64,000 nt of DNA from Sistotremastrum niveocremeum HHB9708 (taxonomy: Eukaryota; Basidiomycota; Agaricomycetes; Sistotremastrales; Sistotremastraceae): the NCBI GenBank assembly GCA_001630475.1, contig KV419394.1, positions 1,178,001-1,242,000 on the forward strand, in the 5' to 3' direction. Below are positions 36,334-46,526 of the stretch, one piece after another. The translations under genes and the position numbers were made by a program. Within the stretch, counting starts at the first letter, position 1. Every line of letters begins with the position of its first letter. Under the pieces are notes generated by a model. That model was not told where the DNA came from. It saw nothing but the letters and a program-made list of their open reading frames with translations, and ran no database searches.

Positions 36334-37029
36334 TTGTTATCGAATTAAGCTGCAGAGTAGATTGATATCAAAGAATGGCTGAGAGGGCGGAGGTTGTGGA
36401 TCTGAGTGGAATGCAAGAAGACAGTCAATATTCATGAAGTGGAATAAGTTAACAATTGGACTTACTTGAGCTCTATAGCCAAAGTTTTGTACAGGGGATG
36501 GTGGACGTAGAGGAGAAGGAGGGCGAGCGCGATGTGCCGCGTTCGGGGGTATATATCATTATTGCACTTTCCCACGATCACCTGACTGAGCTGCTGGAGT
36601 GTGACAGCTCGTGACTCTTCGTAACGCGGTGGCTTGGCCAATTGGGTTCCTTCCTGACGGACACCGAGAGATCAATGGAGCTGTTCAATTCGAGAATAGT
36701 AGAGGATATTGGCCAGTGCAGTGGGTCGTGAAAATTGGATGAACATAGGCGATGATACTGGCGACAGTGACATGACTTCAAATTTTTCGCGGCTCATTGT
36801 ACCTTCGAGGCGTTGCTGATCCTCGTATACTCCGGAAACATATATATATAGCTCTTACTCATATTTCGAGGCTGACGTTAGGTTGTTGGGTTTTTCCAAA
36901 GTGCTGTCAGGGACACGACTCAGAAAGTCTCTTTAGAATTTAGTCGGCTTCGGCGTTCGGAAGCAGTTTATATCCTGTACGTTCATCATCACCGCACAAC
37001 CTAATGTCTCTAATTATCATTGTACAGTT
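36334..37029. promoter_or_regulatory. Divergent promoter region, H2B copy 2 / amino-acid permease
   Basis: 696 bp between ATGs. H2B side: on the minus strand ATATATAC (about 36549-36556) is a TATA element, and a candidate 5'-leader intron runs 36475 down to 36403 (donor GTAAGT, acceptor CACTCAG). Permease side: a run TATATATATA at 36841-36850 and a candidate leader intron 36977-37027 (donor GTACGT, acceptor TGTACAG), ending two bases before the ATG. No gene in between. Confidence 0.5.
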
Positions 37030-39560
37030 ATGAGTACCAACGTCTATGAACCGCTGAAATCATCAAATACAACCTATCCTCCATCTCCTCCCCTCTCAAG
37101 TTCATCACGCGACTCAGCCGACTCACTGCGTGCTTTGGAGCTCTCGGAAGGTCCCCAATCGGGCGGGGAGTCGTACCCAACGCCCCGACGTACAGGGCGG
37201 TCGTATTCCATCTCTGGCTTTCATTTTGATAACAACTTGATACCCTTGAGCTTGAGCGAGCCTGAAAGGAGTAGCGATCCCCTAGCGCCTAAGAACATTG
37301 GCTTAATTAGAGGTGCACTTCGCCAACCATATTCCGCTTTTTATCGTTACTTATGTATCTTGTCGAATAAAAGGAGTTGCACTCATTGCTGGTTTACAAA
37401 GTGCTAGATCCCTTTCGCCTTGTCTTCCGGTCGCTCATATCTTGCTTCTTAGTCGGTTCTGGCATATTCTCCTCACCAGGTGTTGTTGTTGCAAACGCTG
37501 GCTCAGTTGGTGCAAGTCTCCTCGTGTGGCTGATAGGTGGCCTGCTAGCATGGACGGGTGCTAGTTCATTCGCAGAACTGGGTTGTGCCATCCCGCTCAA
37601 TGGAGGCGCTCAGGCATATCTGAATCATGCGTATAATCCTTTAATAGCTTACCTCTTTGCATGGACTGCAATAACTGTGAGTGCTTTCTTCTGGATACGT
37701 ACATCTAACATGGAATTCCTCAGGCTTTGAAACCCGGCGGTAACGCTGTCATAGTAAGATTCTGTCTCAAAGCCACAAGTGCAAACGTTGAACAAGTTTT
37801 TCAAGGCACTAATCTTTGGAGAATATATCACCAGATTATTCTACCATGCAACGGGTTCTGTGGTCGCCGCTGACGAACTACCGGGATGGTCGATAAAATT
37901 GACAGCTGTTGCTGCCGTGCTCTTTGTCACCGTACTTTGCATGATAGCTCCCGGATCTGGAACACGGGCTGCTGTGGTATTCACTGGTGTAAAGGTGATA
38001 GCTTTGGCCCCAATACCCCCAACGTGATGTACTAAAGTGAATCATTACGTTCAGATATTATGCCTGGTATGCAACAACGCTGACCACAGAGATTGAAGTT
38101 TGACCTTCTGGCAGTTCGCAGTTACTATCATCGGTATAGTACAGTTGATCAGAGGCAAAGCCTCGGGGTCCCTCCGAGAATCAATATTTGAAGGAACGAG
38201 CAAAAATCCATCCTCATATGCACTGGCCTTGTATTCGGCATTATGGGCGCTCGACGGCTGGGATAAGTTCTTCTGCCAAATCTTCAGATGCCATGCATTG
38301 ATCTCGGTTTCTGTTGTTTACATCAGGCCAATTATGTGGGAGGCGAGATGAAATCGCCAGAAAAGACGTTACCACGCACTATTCATTGCAGCATGGCGTT
38401 GGTTCTTGTGAGTGGACTCAGTAATTCATAAACGATGTATTGATTTGAGGTAGACCCTGTTTATGACTGCTAATACTTCCTATTTCGTGCTACTTGATAA
38501 GGTAGTTGTTCACGCACTATAGTTTCATGTACATTTATCTAATCTGATATTTTAGGAAACCGTGGCTCGGAGCAATACAGTGGCCCTTGACTTTGGGCGG
38601 GCTCTCATGGGGCCCATGGGAGCACTGATTTTCGCTGGGATGGTCGCATTCTCTTGTTTTGGAGCACTCAATGGTATGTAGCCCCGTTTGAAAGAAGCAG
38701 ACCCATACAATCAATTATCCAGGGTCCTTCTATACGTCTGCGCGACTGATCTCAGTCGCGGCGCAAGAGGGTTATTTACCCTCGTTATTTGGACGTCTGC
38801 ATTCTACGAGGAAAACGCCACTAAATGCCCTGATGTTGCAAGCGGGTCTAACTCTAATGTTCATTCTCGTCGGTGGCGGCTTTCGATCCCTCATCAATTT
38901 TTCGGTGATTGCGTTGTGGGGTTTCTATTTTCTCACTGTACGTCGCGCGATATTCCCATATCTATTCACACGACGGACTGCTGGTGAGAACAGGTGTTGG
39001 GAGTCGTGATTCTGAGAATCAAAGAGCCTCTTCTCGAGAGGTGAGTTGCCTTTCCTTCTGGGTGATAGCAGGACCCTAAGGGTTTTCCAGGCCATACAAG
39101 ACTTTTATTACCACCCCTTTGATTTTCTGTGCGGTACGTACCCACGCTGTAGTCAGTCTGACATTTCAGCCCATTGCATACCTCAGGTTGCCTTGTTCCT
39201 TATCTGCATGCCGGTTTCGGCGGCGCCTCTGGAAGCATTAGCAGCCTTGGGTGCGTAATTAGACCCCGAGACCGTACCGATTCGGTGCTGACATGGTTTA
39301 GGCTTCATTCTTGCCGGTATACCGATGTACTTGGTAACTCAGAGTCGGCGGGTGAATGACGGGGACCACCGAGGCGTGTTGGGAAGAGTACAAGGTACTT
39401 CGGGATAGCGTCATAACCACTAATACTTTGAGTCTGATGATTTCAAATAGGAATGTTCCGACGGTTATTCTCTGGGGGTCGGGCAGGTGAAGGTTGGGTG
39501 CCGGTATCTACAGAAGTTGATGGCGAAGAAAGAGTAGAGATGGAGGAGCAACACAGATAG
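37030..39560 (+). CDS. Amino-acid permease of the LAT / APC family
   Basis: Many short exons. It starts MSTNVYEPLKSSNTTYPPSP with a long Ser/Pro-rich cytosolic tail, then about 12 membrane helices. Recognisable blocks, once introns are removed: VGSGIFSSPGVVVANAGSVG (first helix, with the unwound GSGIF substrate site), AWTGASSFAELGCAIPLNGG, IFGEYITRLFYHATG, FGALNGSFYTSARLISVAAQ, RPYKTFITTPLIFC and FLICMPVSAAPLEALAALG. These place it with L-type and high-affinity methionine-type permeases. It should take up a neutral amino acid across the plasma membrane; the substrate cannot be told. The C-terminus ends RVEMEEQHR before the TAG at 39558-39560. Several introns are tiny and I did not fix every border. 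Confidence 0.83.
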
Positions 39561-39770
39561 CCTTAGAATCTATTCTTGAATTGATGCTGCGTGCCCGAGG
39601 CTTCCCCATCTTGGTGATATGGTCGCAATGCTGATTGCTAAGATCTGCTTTGTCATGCGCGCACTGCCACGCGAGCTGTTTGTGCCGCATCTCTCGACTA
39701 GATAAATCGCCATCTCCGCCCTTTCGAGCTTGCAAATCTCCCTCTTGCGATCTCCATCCAACATCCAACC
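39561..39770. promoter_or_regulatory. ATX1 promoter / permease 3' end
   Basis: 210 bp between tandem genes, with a C/T-rich leader directly before the ATX1 ATG. No copper-response element recognised. Confidence 0.3.
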
Positions 39771-40154
39771 ATGAGTTCCGAACACACCTACAAGTTTGAT
39801 GTCAAGGTATATACAGTCTATCTAAAGATCGCGATTGCGTTCACCCACTCCCCACACAGATGCACTGCGGCGGCTGCTCGGGAGCAGTCACTCGTGCTTT
39901 GAGCAAGCTCGAAGGTATGTATATCATTGCCATCTCCGTGAGGCCAGCCCCTGATCAGCGCTAGGGGTCAGCTCTTACGATGTCAGCTTAGAGAAGCAAG
40001 AAGTGATCGTTAAAGGAGTCGCGCCATACGACGTCGTGTTGGAAAAGATAAAGAAAACCGGAAAGGAGGTGAGAATAGTGTCCTCTCTGACGTCGTTCGT
40101 GCTGATTGAAGGGTCCCCTCCGTGCAGGTCATTGGTGGACAAACACTGGAGTGA
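39771..40154 (+). CDS. ATX1: Copper chaperone Atx1
   Basis: Exons 39771-39806, 39860-39914, 39965-40068, 40128-40154; 222 nt, 73 residues, exactly family size. MSSEHTYKFDVK is followed by MHCGGCSGAV, the MxCxxC copper site, then EGVSSYDVSLEKQEVIVKG and a closing VIGGQTLE. It is one ferredoxin-like HMA domain. Atx1 carries Cu(I) in the cytosol to the secretory-pathway ATPase Ccc2, which loads multicopper oxidases such as Fet3 and laccases. The lysine-rich face (KKTGKE) used for docking is present. Each intron interrupts at a conserved spot and removal gives an unbroken domain. Confidence 0.95.
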
Positions 40155-40308
40155 ACGCAATATCACCTTCGTAGTCTCCTTGTCGCATAGACACAGTGAC
40201 CATGCACCTAATTTGAATCTCTCGGCATGTTAATGTTTCATATACTCTGCGTCATCAAGGAACGAATCGGCGGGGACAGTCGACAATCTGGGCCTCGCCG
40301 GCAAACTT
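40155..40308. terminator. Shared 3' region ATX1 / MTR3
   Basis: 154 bp between two convergent stops; nothing else seen. Confidence 0.35.
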
Positions 40309-41380
40309 TCACAACGCTGACTGATTTTTATGCAAGGCACTGGCAACAACCATGTGAATGTCTGAACATCTTTCCTCACAGGCATCCATGCACTGTGTCG
40401 AGTCATTCGTGAACTAGCCAATGCAAAGTTGCAACGCACGCACCTGGATGGCCTCCTGTGGCGTGACTTGGCCAGTCTGCGACACGTTCGTTATTAAACC
40501 AAGTGCTGGCATGCATGAAAGAGTCAGAGACGCGCGGGAGTGTTCGAGTTCGCGCGTGGTGGGATCTAACCAGATCTCGCCATTGCTCATGACACTCTGG
40601 AAGACTGAACATGAGAATAAAGACAACAGTGCTGGTCAGGAGATCCCTACCCCGGCACAAGATACCACGAGGCCCAGCATTTCAATGCCAGCATCCGCGA
40701 GAGCAGCACTGGCAGCGATCGTGCCTGCTGTCCCGCAACTCTGGATCCCATCATTCTCGATAACCGTCAGGAAGACGTCCATAGACGATTTCGGGAACAG
40801 TTCTAATCGAACAGACGGAACAATTGCCTGGTGGATTAGCACAGCTAGGGATCGATCTTCTGCGTCCTGAAGGTACTGTAAGAAAAGGTACCAAACGCGG
40901 CAGAACGGGGGGTACTGTACACGATTAGGGACTTTCCGTCGTTGAGAAGCAAATGGTGCGAATTTGACTTCCACATTAAGTTTCCCTTTCTCGCTGTAAG
41001 ACGTGTTTTTGGCCTGGCGTGGGCCATAACTACAAGGGTTGACTGTCAGGAATCAGATCTCCTTTATGGGGGGGTGAAAAAAGGCGCTGATGACCTACAC
41101 TGCACACACGACTTTCGAGTTACCGGTTTCAATATAGGCTGAGCCGTTTGCTTGCGTGATTAAACCCGTTTGCAAGACTGAAAATGGTGTAAGATGATCA
41201 AGAGAGCCTCTTTCGCGGGAATCTCGCACAAATTGGGCGGATGTCTTTCGGTTTCCTGGACTCGCGCTGAAGAGGCGATGATGAAGATGAGCCGGGCTGA
41301 TCCTCGTCGCTAAAAATGGGCGGGAAGGAGTCGTCTGGGCCGTTGACTCGCCTGCGGTCGAAAGAAGTGATTTGTGCCAT
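40309..41380 (-). CDS. MTR3: Exosome core subunit Mtr3 (RNase PH-like)
   Basis: Starts MAQITSFDRRRVNGPDDS at 41378-41380. An intron joins IRPI to FLQTGLITQANG; others join VCAV to YGPRQAKNTSYS and SCAG to SVMSNGEIWLDP. The last intron (40393-40443) gives EAIQCMDACEE, and the stop is at 40309-40311. The fold is RNase PH: GSAYIETGNSKVVCAVYGPR, then FPKSSMDVFLTVIENDG and SCGTAGTIAASAALADAGIE. Mtr3 is one of six ring subunits of the eukaryotic RNA exosome. It has lost phosphorolytic activity and serves structure and RNA channelling for Rrp44 and Rrp6. A possible 45-nt in-frame intron near 40873-40917 is uncertain. Only 40 bp separate its ATG from that of the NSRP1-like gene. Confidence 0.88.
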
Positions 41381-41420
41381 TCAAAGTTGACCGAGAAACA
41401 ACATTCAAGGTCCGACTCGC
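41381..41420. promoter_or_regulatory. 40-bp divergent spacer between MTR3 and the NSRP1-like gene
   Basis: The two start codons are only 40 bp apart, too little for two separate promoters plus leaders. Promoter elements must overlap the leader or first coding exon of the opposite gene. Confidence 0.7.
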
Positions 41421-42716
41421 ATGTCCAAACTCTCCTTCTCTCTCGCACCAAAGTCAAAGCCACCCATCGGTACAGCACCGCCGCTCCAAGCACCTCCTGT
41501 TTTCTCAGCTCTCGACGACGAGGATGGAAATGACGCGCCCACGACGTCAAAGGCTGGTCGCCACGTAGGAACTCTTCCTCGTGTACCCCAGAGTAGTTTG
41601 GAGTCAAGGGCTCAGCGCAAGCGAATGTCCGAAGAAAAGAAGGTTGATCAGACGGTTTATCAATATGATGAGGTATGGGATCGCATGCAGGAGGCCAAGC
41701 TCAAGACTAAGGAGGCGAAAGAAATAGAATCGAAGGAACGCAAGGTGCGAGTGACGTCGTTCTCTCTCAAGATATCTCACCTCTAATCATTATTGTTTGC
41801 AATGAAGCCCAAATACATCGCGTCCTTTCTGAACTCTGCGCAGACGCGAAAACTCGATTATATCCGAGCGGAAGAAAAGATGATACAGAGAGAGAGAGAA
41901 GCCGAAGGCGATGAGTTCGCCGACAAGGAGCGCTTCGTGACCCAGGCCTACAAAGATCAGATGGCCGAAATCCGTCGTGCTGAAGAGGAAGAGAAAGCTA
42001 GAGAAGGTAATGTCACTTGATTCTAGGCCGGCATTGACCCCGCTTGTTTCGTATCGCTGACCCGAATTTTCTCAGCCCTGGAAAGAAAGAAGAACGCAGG
42101 AAAGTCCATAGGCATGACACACTTCTACCGTCAGATGTTAGATCAGGCGGAAGAAAAGCATTCTGCCACGGTTGCTGCCGCAGAACAGGATCGCCCAGTC
42201 GTCGGACCATCAGCTGGACCCTCGGGTCCAAACCTCACGATCTCAAAGCCGTTGTCATTTACCCCGCAATCAGATTCAGAACTCGCCAAAATAGCCCGTG
42301 CAGAGGGAAAGGAGGTCGAATTGAATGATGACAACCGGATAGTGGATAAACGAGAGCTTCTGTCGGCGGGGCTCAATCTCTCGGCCCCAAATACTCGGCG
42401 CCTCGGTGGTCTTCTGTCCTCACGTTCTGCGGTGAAGCCTTCGGAGGAGCAGGTCCAAGCCCATCGCGCCGTGGGTACTGCCGCCAGTCGGAAGGAAATC
42501 AACGAGCGCCGCGCGTTGGAGATCAAGCAACAGCTGGCAGAGGAAGAAGAACGGGCGCAAAAGGAGAAGCAGAGAGAAGAGCAAGAGGCACGCGACCGTA
42601 TCCTTGCCAAGCGGAATAATGAAGATACAATTCAAAATGCCCGCGAAAGATACCTGGCACGTAAACGCCGCAGATTGGAGGAGGAGAAGGAGCTAGAAGT
42701 CAAAGATTTGTTGTGA
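41421..42716 (+). CDS. NSRP1/CCDC55-like nuclear speckle splicing regulator
   Basis: Exons 41421-41744, 41808-42006, 42076-42716; 387 residues. The conserved N-terminal domain (DUF2040) shows as TVYQYDEVWDRMQEAK, then PKYIASFLNSAQTRKLDYIR, then EFADKERFVTQAYKDQM and GKSIGMTHFYRQMLDQ. The C-terminal third is a charged Glu/Arg coiled coil (EINERRALEIKQQLAEEEER, ending EEEKELEVKDLL). Human NSRP1 sits in nuclear speckles and mediates alternative splice-site choice. In a fungus this dense in small introns a general splicing role is plausible, but that is inference. It is divergent from MTR3, so two RNA-metabolism genes may share one promoter. Confidence 0.87.
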
Positions 42717-42899
42717 CAGTACACAGTAATTTACACTAACGCCACTGTATCGTAATTATTTTGCATCTCACTTGTAGCAACATCAACATCCAACATAACT
42801 GAGTGGGTATCTCAAGAGAAATAATTAAAGGGAGACGAGTGTGATGAATGCGTGAATACAATAAAGTAGAGGCATGCCGGAGTGTCAGGACCCACGTGT
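42717..42899. terminator. Shared 3' region, NSRP1-like / kinase-like gene
   Basis: 183 bp between convergent stops, AT-rich after the NSRP1 stop. Nothing else seen. Confidence 0.35.
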
Positions 42900-44089
42900 T
42901 CATGGACGGGGAACAGAGCTTGCCATAGAGAGTCTTGTCTCGCCAAGCTGCGGTACCATTTTGTCGAAGGCACGAAGAAGACTCCTCGCAGAAGGCCTGT
43001 CTTCAGGCTGGACTTTGGCAATCGGACCTATGAGTTGGGTTAACTCGGGCACGTTATAGCCTGTGAGCTTAAGGTGCCAGAAAGATAAGACGGTGTGAGA
43101 GTGAAACAAAAGATCAAGCGCACAAACACGTACTTGGCACGCGCGAGAAATGATGGCTCCAAGTGCGTAGACGTCAACCTTGAACGGATCGGCTTGCTCG
43201 CCACGATCTAACTCTTTTGGGATTTCGGTGCCTAGACGACCACAAATGCGGACGTCTTGGCCACGTTGGAGTCGTCGTGACAGCTCAAAGTCGATGAAGG
43301 CACAGCGACCATTACCATCTGTAAGGATATTACGCAAGGACATATCAAGATGGCAAACACCGTGTGAATGCATGAATGCGACACCCTGAAAGAAAACAAT
43401 GAGATTCCCAGAGCATTGAGTGGCATGGCCGAAGAGGAGAGAGACAATGACCTCGATGCACTGCCTGATGAGACGGAGAAACTTTCTCAGATTGGAAGGT
43501 CTCTCTGTATGTAATTGCCGGGTCCACTCTTCTTGCACCACGAATGCGGTGTGGTCGGCGGGAATCTCGACAACATCGAGGACGGCTAACGGGACAAGTG
43601 TGAGAGACGTGAGGACGCGATTTACACGATGGAAACATACGTATAGTGTGATTCATAGGGTCGAGACGCAGAGACGGCGCCGAAAGGAACCGTAACACGT
43701 CGAGTTCACGACTTCGGGTGTGAACAGCCTTCACGATGACTTTGCGACCGTCGCGCAGACTGACGCCGCGAAACATGTTCTCAGGCTGTGAATAGAGTTG
43801 GCTCAAGACTGACTAATAGCTAGGATGACATGAGACGCACGAGGCCAGCATCTCTGCAGAGAGCGTTTTCGTCGAGCGGGGCCTGTTGAGGGTGATGACG
43901 AGAAGACTTTGGATGGGTTAGAGACTGGAGACGACGACCCTCCCAGACTTTCTGTTGGCAGAGCTTAATGTCGCGAAACGTGAGCAGAGCGTAGCCTCGA
44001 CTGTAGAGGATGTGTCTGTAGAGATTCCAGTCGGGAGCGAGTCTGGGGTTGTCGAGATGGTCGTCGCCTGGAACGATGAGCAGAGACAT
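42900..44089 (-). CDS. Divergent protein kinase-like protein
   Basis: Start chosen at the ATG at 44087-44089 (MSLLIVPGDDHLDNPRLAPD). A GTGCGT..CACAG intron then joins CRDAGL to PENMFRGVSLRDG in frame. The kinase motifs are unusual: RKVIVKAV holds the beta-3 lysine, the catalytic loop reads CHLDMSLRNIL (HLD in place of HRD), and FIDFELS stands where DFG is expected, giving DFE. The catalytic Asp, Asn and Lys therefore remain. DPFKVDVYALGAIISRACQ resembles the F helix and EDRPSARSLLRAFDKM the C-terminal lobe end. It resembles kinase-like proteins expanded in Agaricomycetes; targets are unknown. The ATG is 169 bp from that of TAF13, on the other strand. Confidence 0.75.
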
Positions 44090-44258
44090 ATTTTGTGCAG
44101 AGCACAGAAACAGGATGCAGGGCCGAGCGCTGGGGCATTGTGGGGAGGAGAGATGGTTATAAGGACGGAGTAACTGATTTTGTTGCAGAAAGGAGAGCGG
44201 CCAAAGAGTGAGACAGTCCAGTTCTGCCACAATTCCACCGCTCACACCCGACAATCAA

Positions 44259-44909
44259 ATGTCCCAGCCTCCAATCCAGCCAGCCCCGCCAAACCATTAT
44301 CCCCAGCACTACTACCCATATCCTTACCAGTATCCGTATCCTTACTACCCGCCATATCCATACTCTGTCCCACGTCCGCCAGCCCAGCCCGTCCAGCAAC
44401 AAGCAGCAGCCCAGCCGGCTCAGCCAACCCCAGCGACTGCACCCGCTCCTGCCGCAGCACCCTCATCGCGACCAGCACGACGGAATGCTCCCAGTCTCAA
44501 GGGTGTCTTCGTCAAAGATCGTGGGTCTTTTCGCTTCTCCAGGCCGACCACGCCTTATCTTGGACATTTGCAGTCCGGAATCTCATGTATGGCTTCGGAG
44601 ACGAGTTTCACGCCGCACCAGACACCGTCAACGTCATGGAGGAGATTCTCATAGAATACATCGGCAACGTGGTAATAGCTCATCCAACCCTCATCCTCCC
44701 ACTCTCGCCTGATCTTACTTTGTCCGCAGTGCAACACCGCGCTCGGGCCCAGTCGCAAGGCTCGCCTCCAAATTGAAGATCTGCGACGCGTCCTCAGCCA
44801 TCCCGCCGACGCCAAAAAGTTGGCCAGAATGGAGGAGCTGTTGTTCATGCAAGAGGACATCAAACGAGCCCGCCAGGAATTTGAAGAGGAAGGCCCCAAT
44901 AACATGTAG
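44259..44909 (+). CDS. TAF13: TFIID subunit TAF13
   Basis: Exons 44259-44520, 44574-44671, 44730-44909; 540 nt, 179 residues. A Pro/Tyr/Ala-rich N-terminal extension (about 80 residues, with PYPY-type repeats) precedes the histone fold: VFVKDLRNLMYGFGDEFHAA, VNVMEEILIEYIGNV, CNTALGPSRKARLQIEDLRR, then LARMEELLFMQEDIKRARQ. This follows human TAF13 closely. TAF13 pairs with TAF11 in TFIID, near TBP and TFIIA. The extension is longer than in yeast and looks disordered. The stop lies 37 bp from that of the convergent RRM gene. Confidence 0.93.
44283..44362 (+). repeat. Tyr-Pro low-complexity tract inside TAF13
   Basis: The DNA repeats CCATATCC/CCGTATCC/TACCCG-type units and encodes alternating Pro-Tyr pairs (YPYPYQYPYPYYPPYPY). 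It is coding, in frame, and probably disordered and length-variable. Confidence 0.7.
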
Positions 44910-44946
44910 TGCAACCCACTATCTCGGTGTCCAGACAGTGAAAACC

Positions 44947-45660
44947 TCAGCTGTCATCCATAGCCTCCTCGCCTTCTTCGGTCTCAGGATTCGCGGACTT
45001 CTCGCCCTCCTGTATTGCTGCTTGTGGTCGGACACCTGTCCGAAACCTTAAGTCAGTCCTTTCACAGACCCTAGACTTTCACAGACCTCCACTCTGGTGC
45101 AATGGCTTCGCATAGGTCTTGAGCCAGTCTTCCGACTCCCACACTGTTGCCTGTAAGATACCGGTATCCGATAGTGTAGCATACGTAGCATACCTGCTCT
45201 GTTCCCGCCACCCTGCACTGGTTGCTTCGAGGGTTTGGCAAGGTTACATCGAATAACTTTCTCATGAAATTCGTTCATGTCCATATTGTCAATTGCATCC
45301 TGAGCGTCAGACACGGCGGCAAAGGTGACGAAGGCAAAGCCTCTATGCTTAGCCTCTAGTGCGGATGATCAGAAAGGGGAATACTGTGCGGCAGAAGTGA
45401 AACATACCCGCTGCCAGGTTAGGATTTGTCGCGGATGATGGCAACTGAACGTCGATTATGTCCCCTACGCGAGGCTGAGATGTGGCTAGATAGAATTTGT
45501 TGAGCATCTTACCAAAGGTTGAAAACGTTTCATAGAGATGTGACTCGTTCACCTCTTCGCCCAAGTTGCCAACGAACACAGTCTTTTTCGTTCGAGTCCC
45601 TTCTTCCATCCAGTTGCGGTCACGGTGGTTCGGATCACAATCTCCGGAACTCCGGCACAA
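44947..45660 (-). CDS. RRM protein related to the cyclophilin E RNA-binding domain
   Basis: One RRM with both RNP motifs: KKTVFVGNLGEEV (RNP2) and, after splicing, KHRGFAFVTF (RNP1), then DAIDNMDMNEFHEKVIRCNL and AKPSKQ. This pattern is closest to the N-terminal RRM of cyclophilin E (Cyp33). After it come VWESEDWLKTYAKPLHQSGG and a short acidic tail ending EEAMDDS; there is no PPIase domain. The first ATG is at 45658-45660 (MCRSSGD); a second at 45607-45609 (MEEGTRTKK) may be the true start. Introns include a donor at STFG|GTAAGA and one ending ..GGACAG before VRPQAAIQEG. A nuclear, splicing-linked role is inferred from the family. Confidence 0.8.
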
Positions 45661-46017
45661 ACAAATCGATTTCTACTTCCGAGTCGCCCGAGTTCGAACA
45701 TCGGATACACTATTTGCAGCTTATCCGCACAAGTCTCATGCAGTCTATAAAAGGCATTCATATCAGGACCAGCGTGGAGGTTCAGTTCCGGTAACATCTC
45801 AGATCTTTGAACAAAGCACCCCGAATATTCAACTCGAAGACATGATTGAAAGGGTAATGCTTTCATTGCCACTTCCGCTCTCTTATTGACTTTTTCAATA
45901 GATCGAAGGAAACTCGGTTACGGAGTTTGATTCCCACAAAAACTACGGACATAGGGAATTCAAACCAAAGGTTGAGCCATACGACCCATCAAAGCCCCTA
46001 GAAGACCCCCTAGACAT
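45661..46017. other. Region upstream of the RRM gene and the doubtful gene
   Basis: 357 bp. The RRM promoter should lie here. On the plus strand an open frame begins inside the RRM gene (45566); an intron with donor AGG|GTAATG and acceptor AATAG would carry it to SVTEFDSHKNYGHREFKPKV and on to a TAG at 46061. It may belong to the gene listed next, but I cannot show it is expressed. Confidence 0.3.
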
Positions 46018-46415
46018 ATGGCCGATATTAAGGACCTTTCAAGAGACTGCGAGAAGATTGTAGGCGCAACAGCTTTCGGTTCAGCTAGCAGAATTGGCTA
46101 ATAGATCTCATAGTCAGTTGCGCACTGCCATCCGAGCAAAAAATGCCGAGAACGAAGAGGCGTACGACATCATAACGCCGATCCCTATGCGCAACGGGGA
46201 GATACCCCCTAACTTCCCTGAGACAATGGATGATCTTCGAAGGTTATCAAGTAAGCATCGGATTTATTTCCGCAAGAACAGTGGCTGAATATCATTCCGC
46301 AGTCGAAGAGATCGACGAGTTGTTGCGTCTATATGATATCGCAAGGCGCCCTGCTCATGATGCCACTCGCAGAAGGATCTTCTCCGGATTCCTAGGATGT
46401 CGCACTTATTGCTGA
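46018..46415 (+). CDS. Small protein of unknown function, possibly a decayed gene
   Basis: I do not recognise it firmly. The best-supported part is 46064-46415: VQLAELANRSHSQLRTAIRA, ITPIPMRNGEIPPNFPETMD, then, across an intron with donor GTAAGC (46251) and acceptor CCGCAG, IEEIDELLRLYDIARRP and a basic end. The shape (short coiled coil, PxxFPxT motif, helical tail) resembles small multi-copy proteins common in Agaricomycetes. The 5' end is a problem. The upstream frame meets TAG at 46061-46063. The ATG at 46018 (MADIKDLSRDCEKI) is in another frame and joins only if a 25-nt GTAGGC..TTCAG segment is removed, shorter than any other intron here. Either a pseudogene or a misjudged start. Confidence 0.4.
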
Positions 46416-46526
46416 AGCGGTTAAGGCCGCAAGCACCTGATGGGTTATGGTTATTGTTAATTATGAGTTCTGTAATAACATATAGAGTCCTGATACTTTC
46501 ATGCAAGATATATGAATTCGGAAAGC

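Noticed and set aside
36578-36781. 67-codon minus-strand frame between H2B copy 2 and the permease
   Set aside because: Low-complexity Ser/His-rich composition, and no conserved motif or splice context.
36838-36850. TATATATATA run taken as a microsatellite
   Set aside because: Only ten bases long; a promoter TATA element is a simpler reading.
39508-39785. Minus-strand frames over the permease 3' end and ATX1 promoter
   Set aside because: Two overlapping frames with no recognisable motif; the region is explained by permease coding and ATX1 leader.
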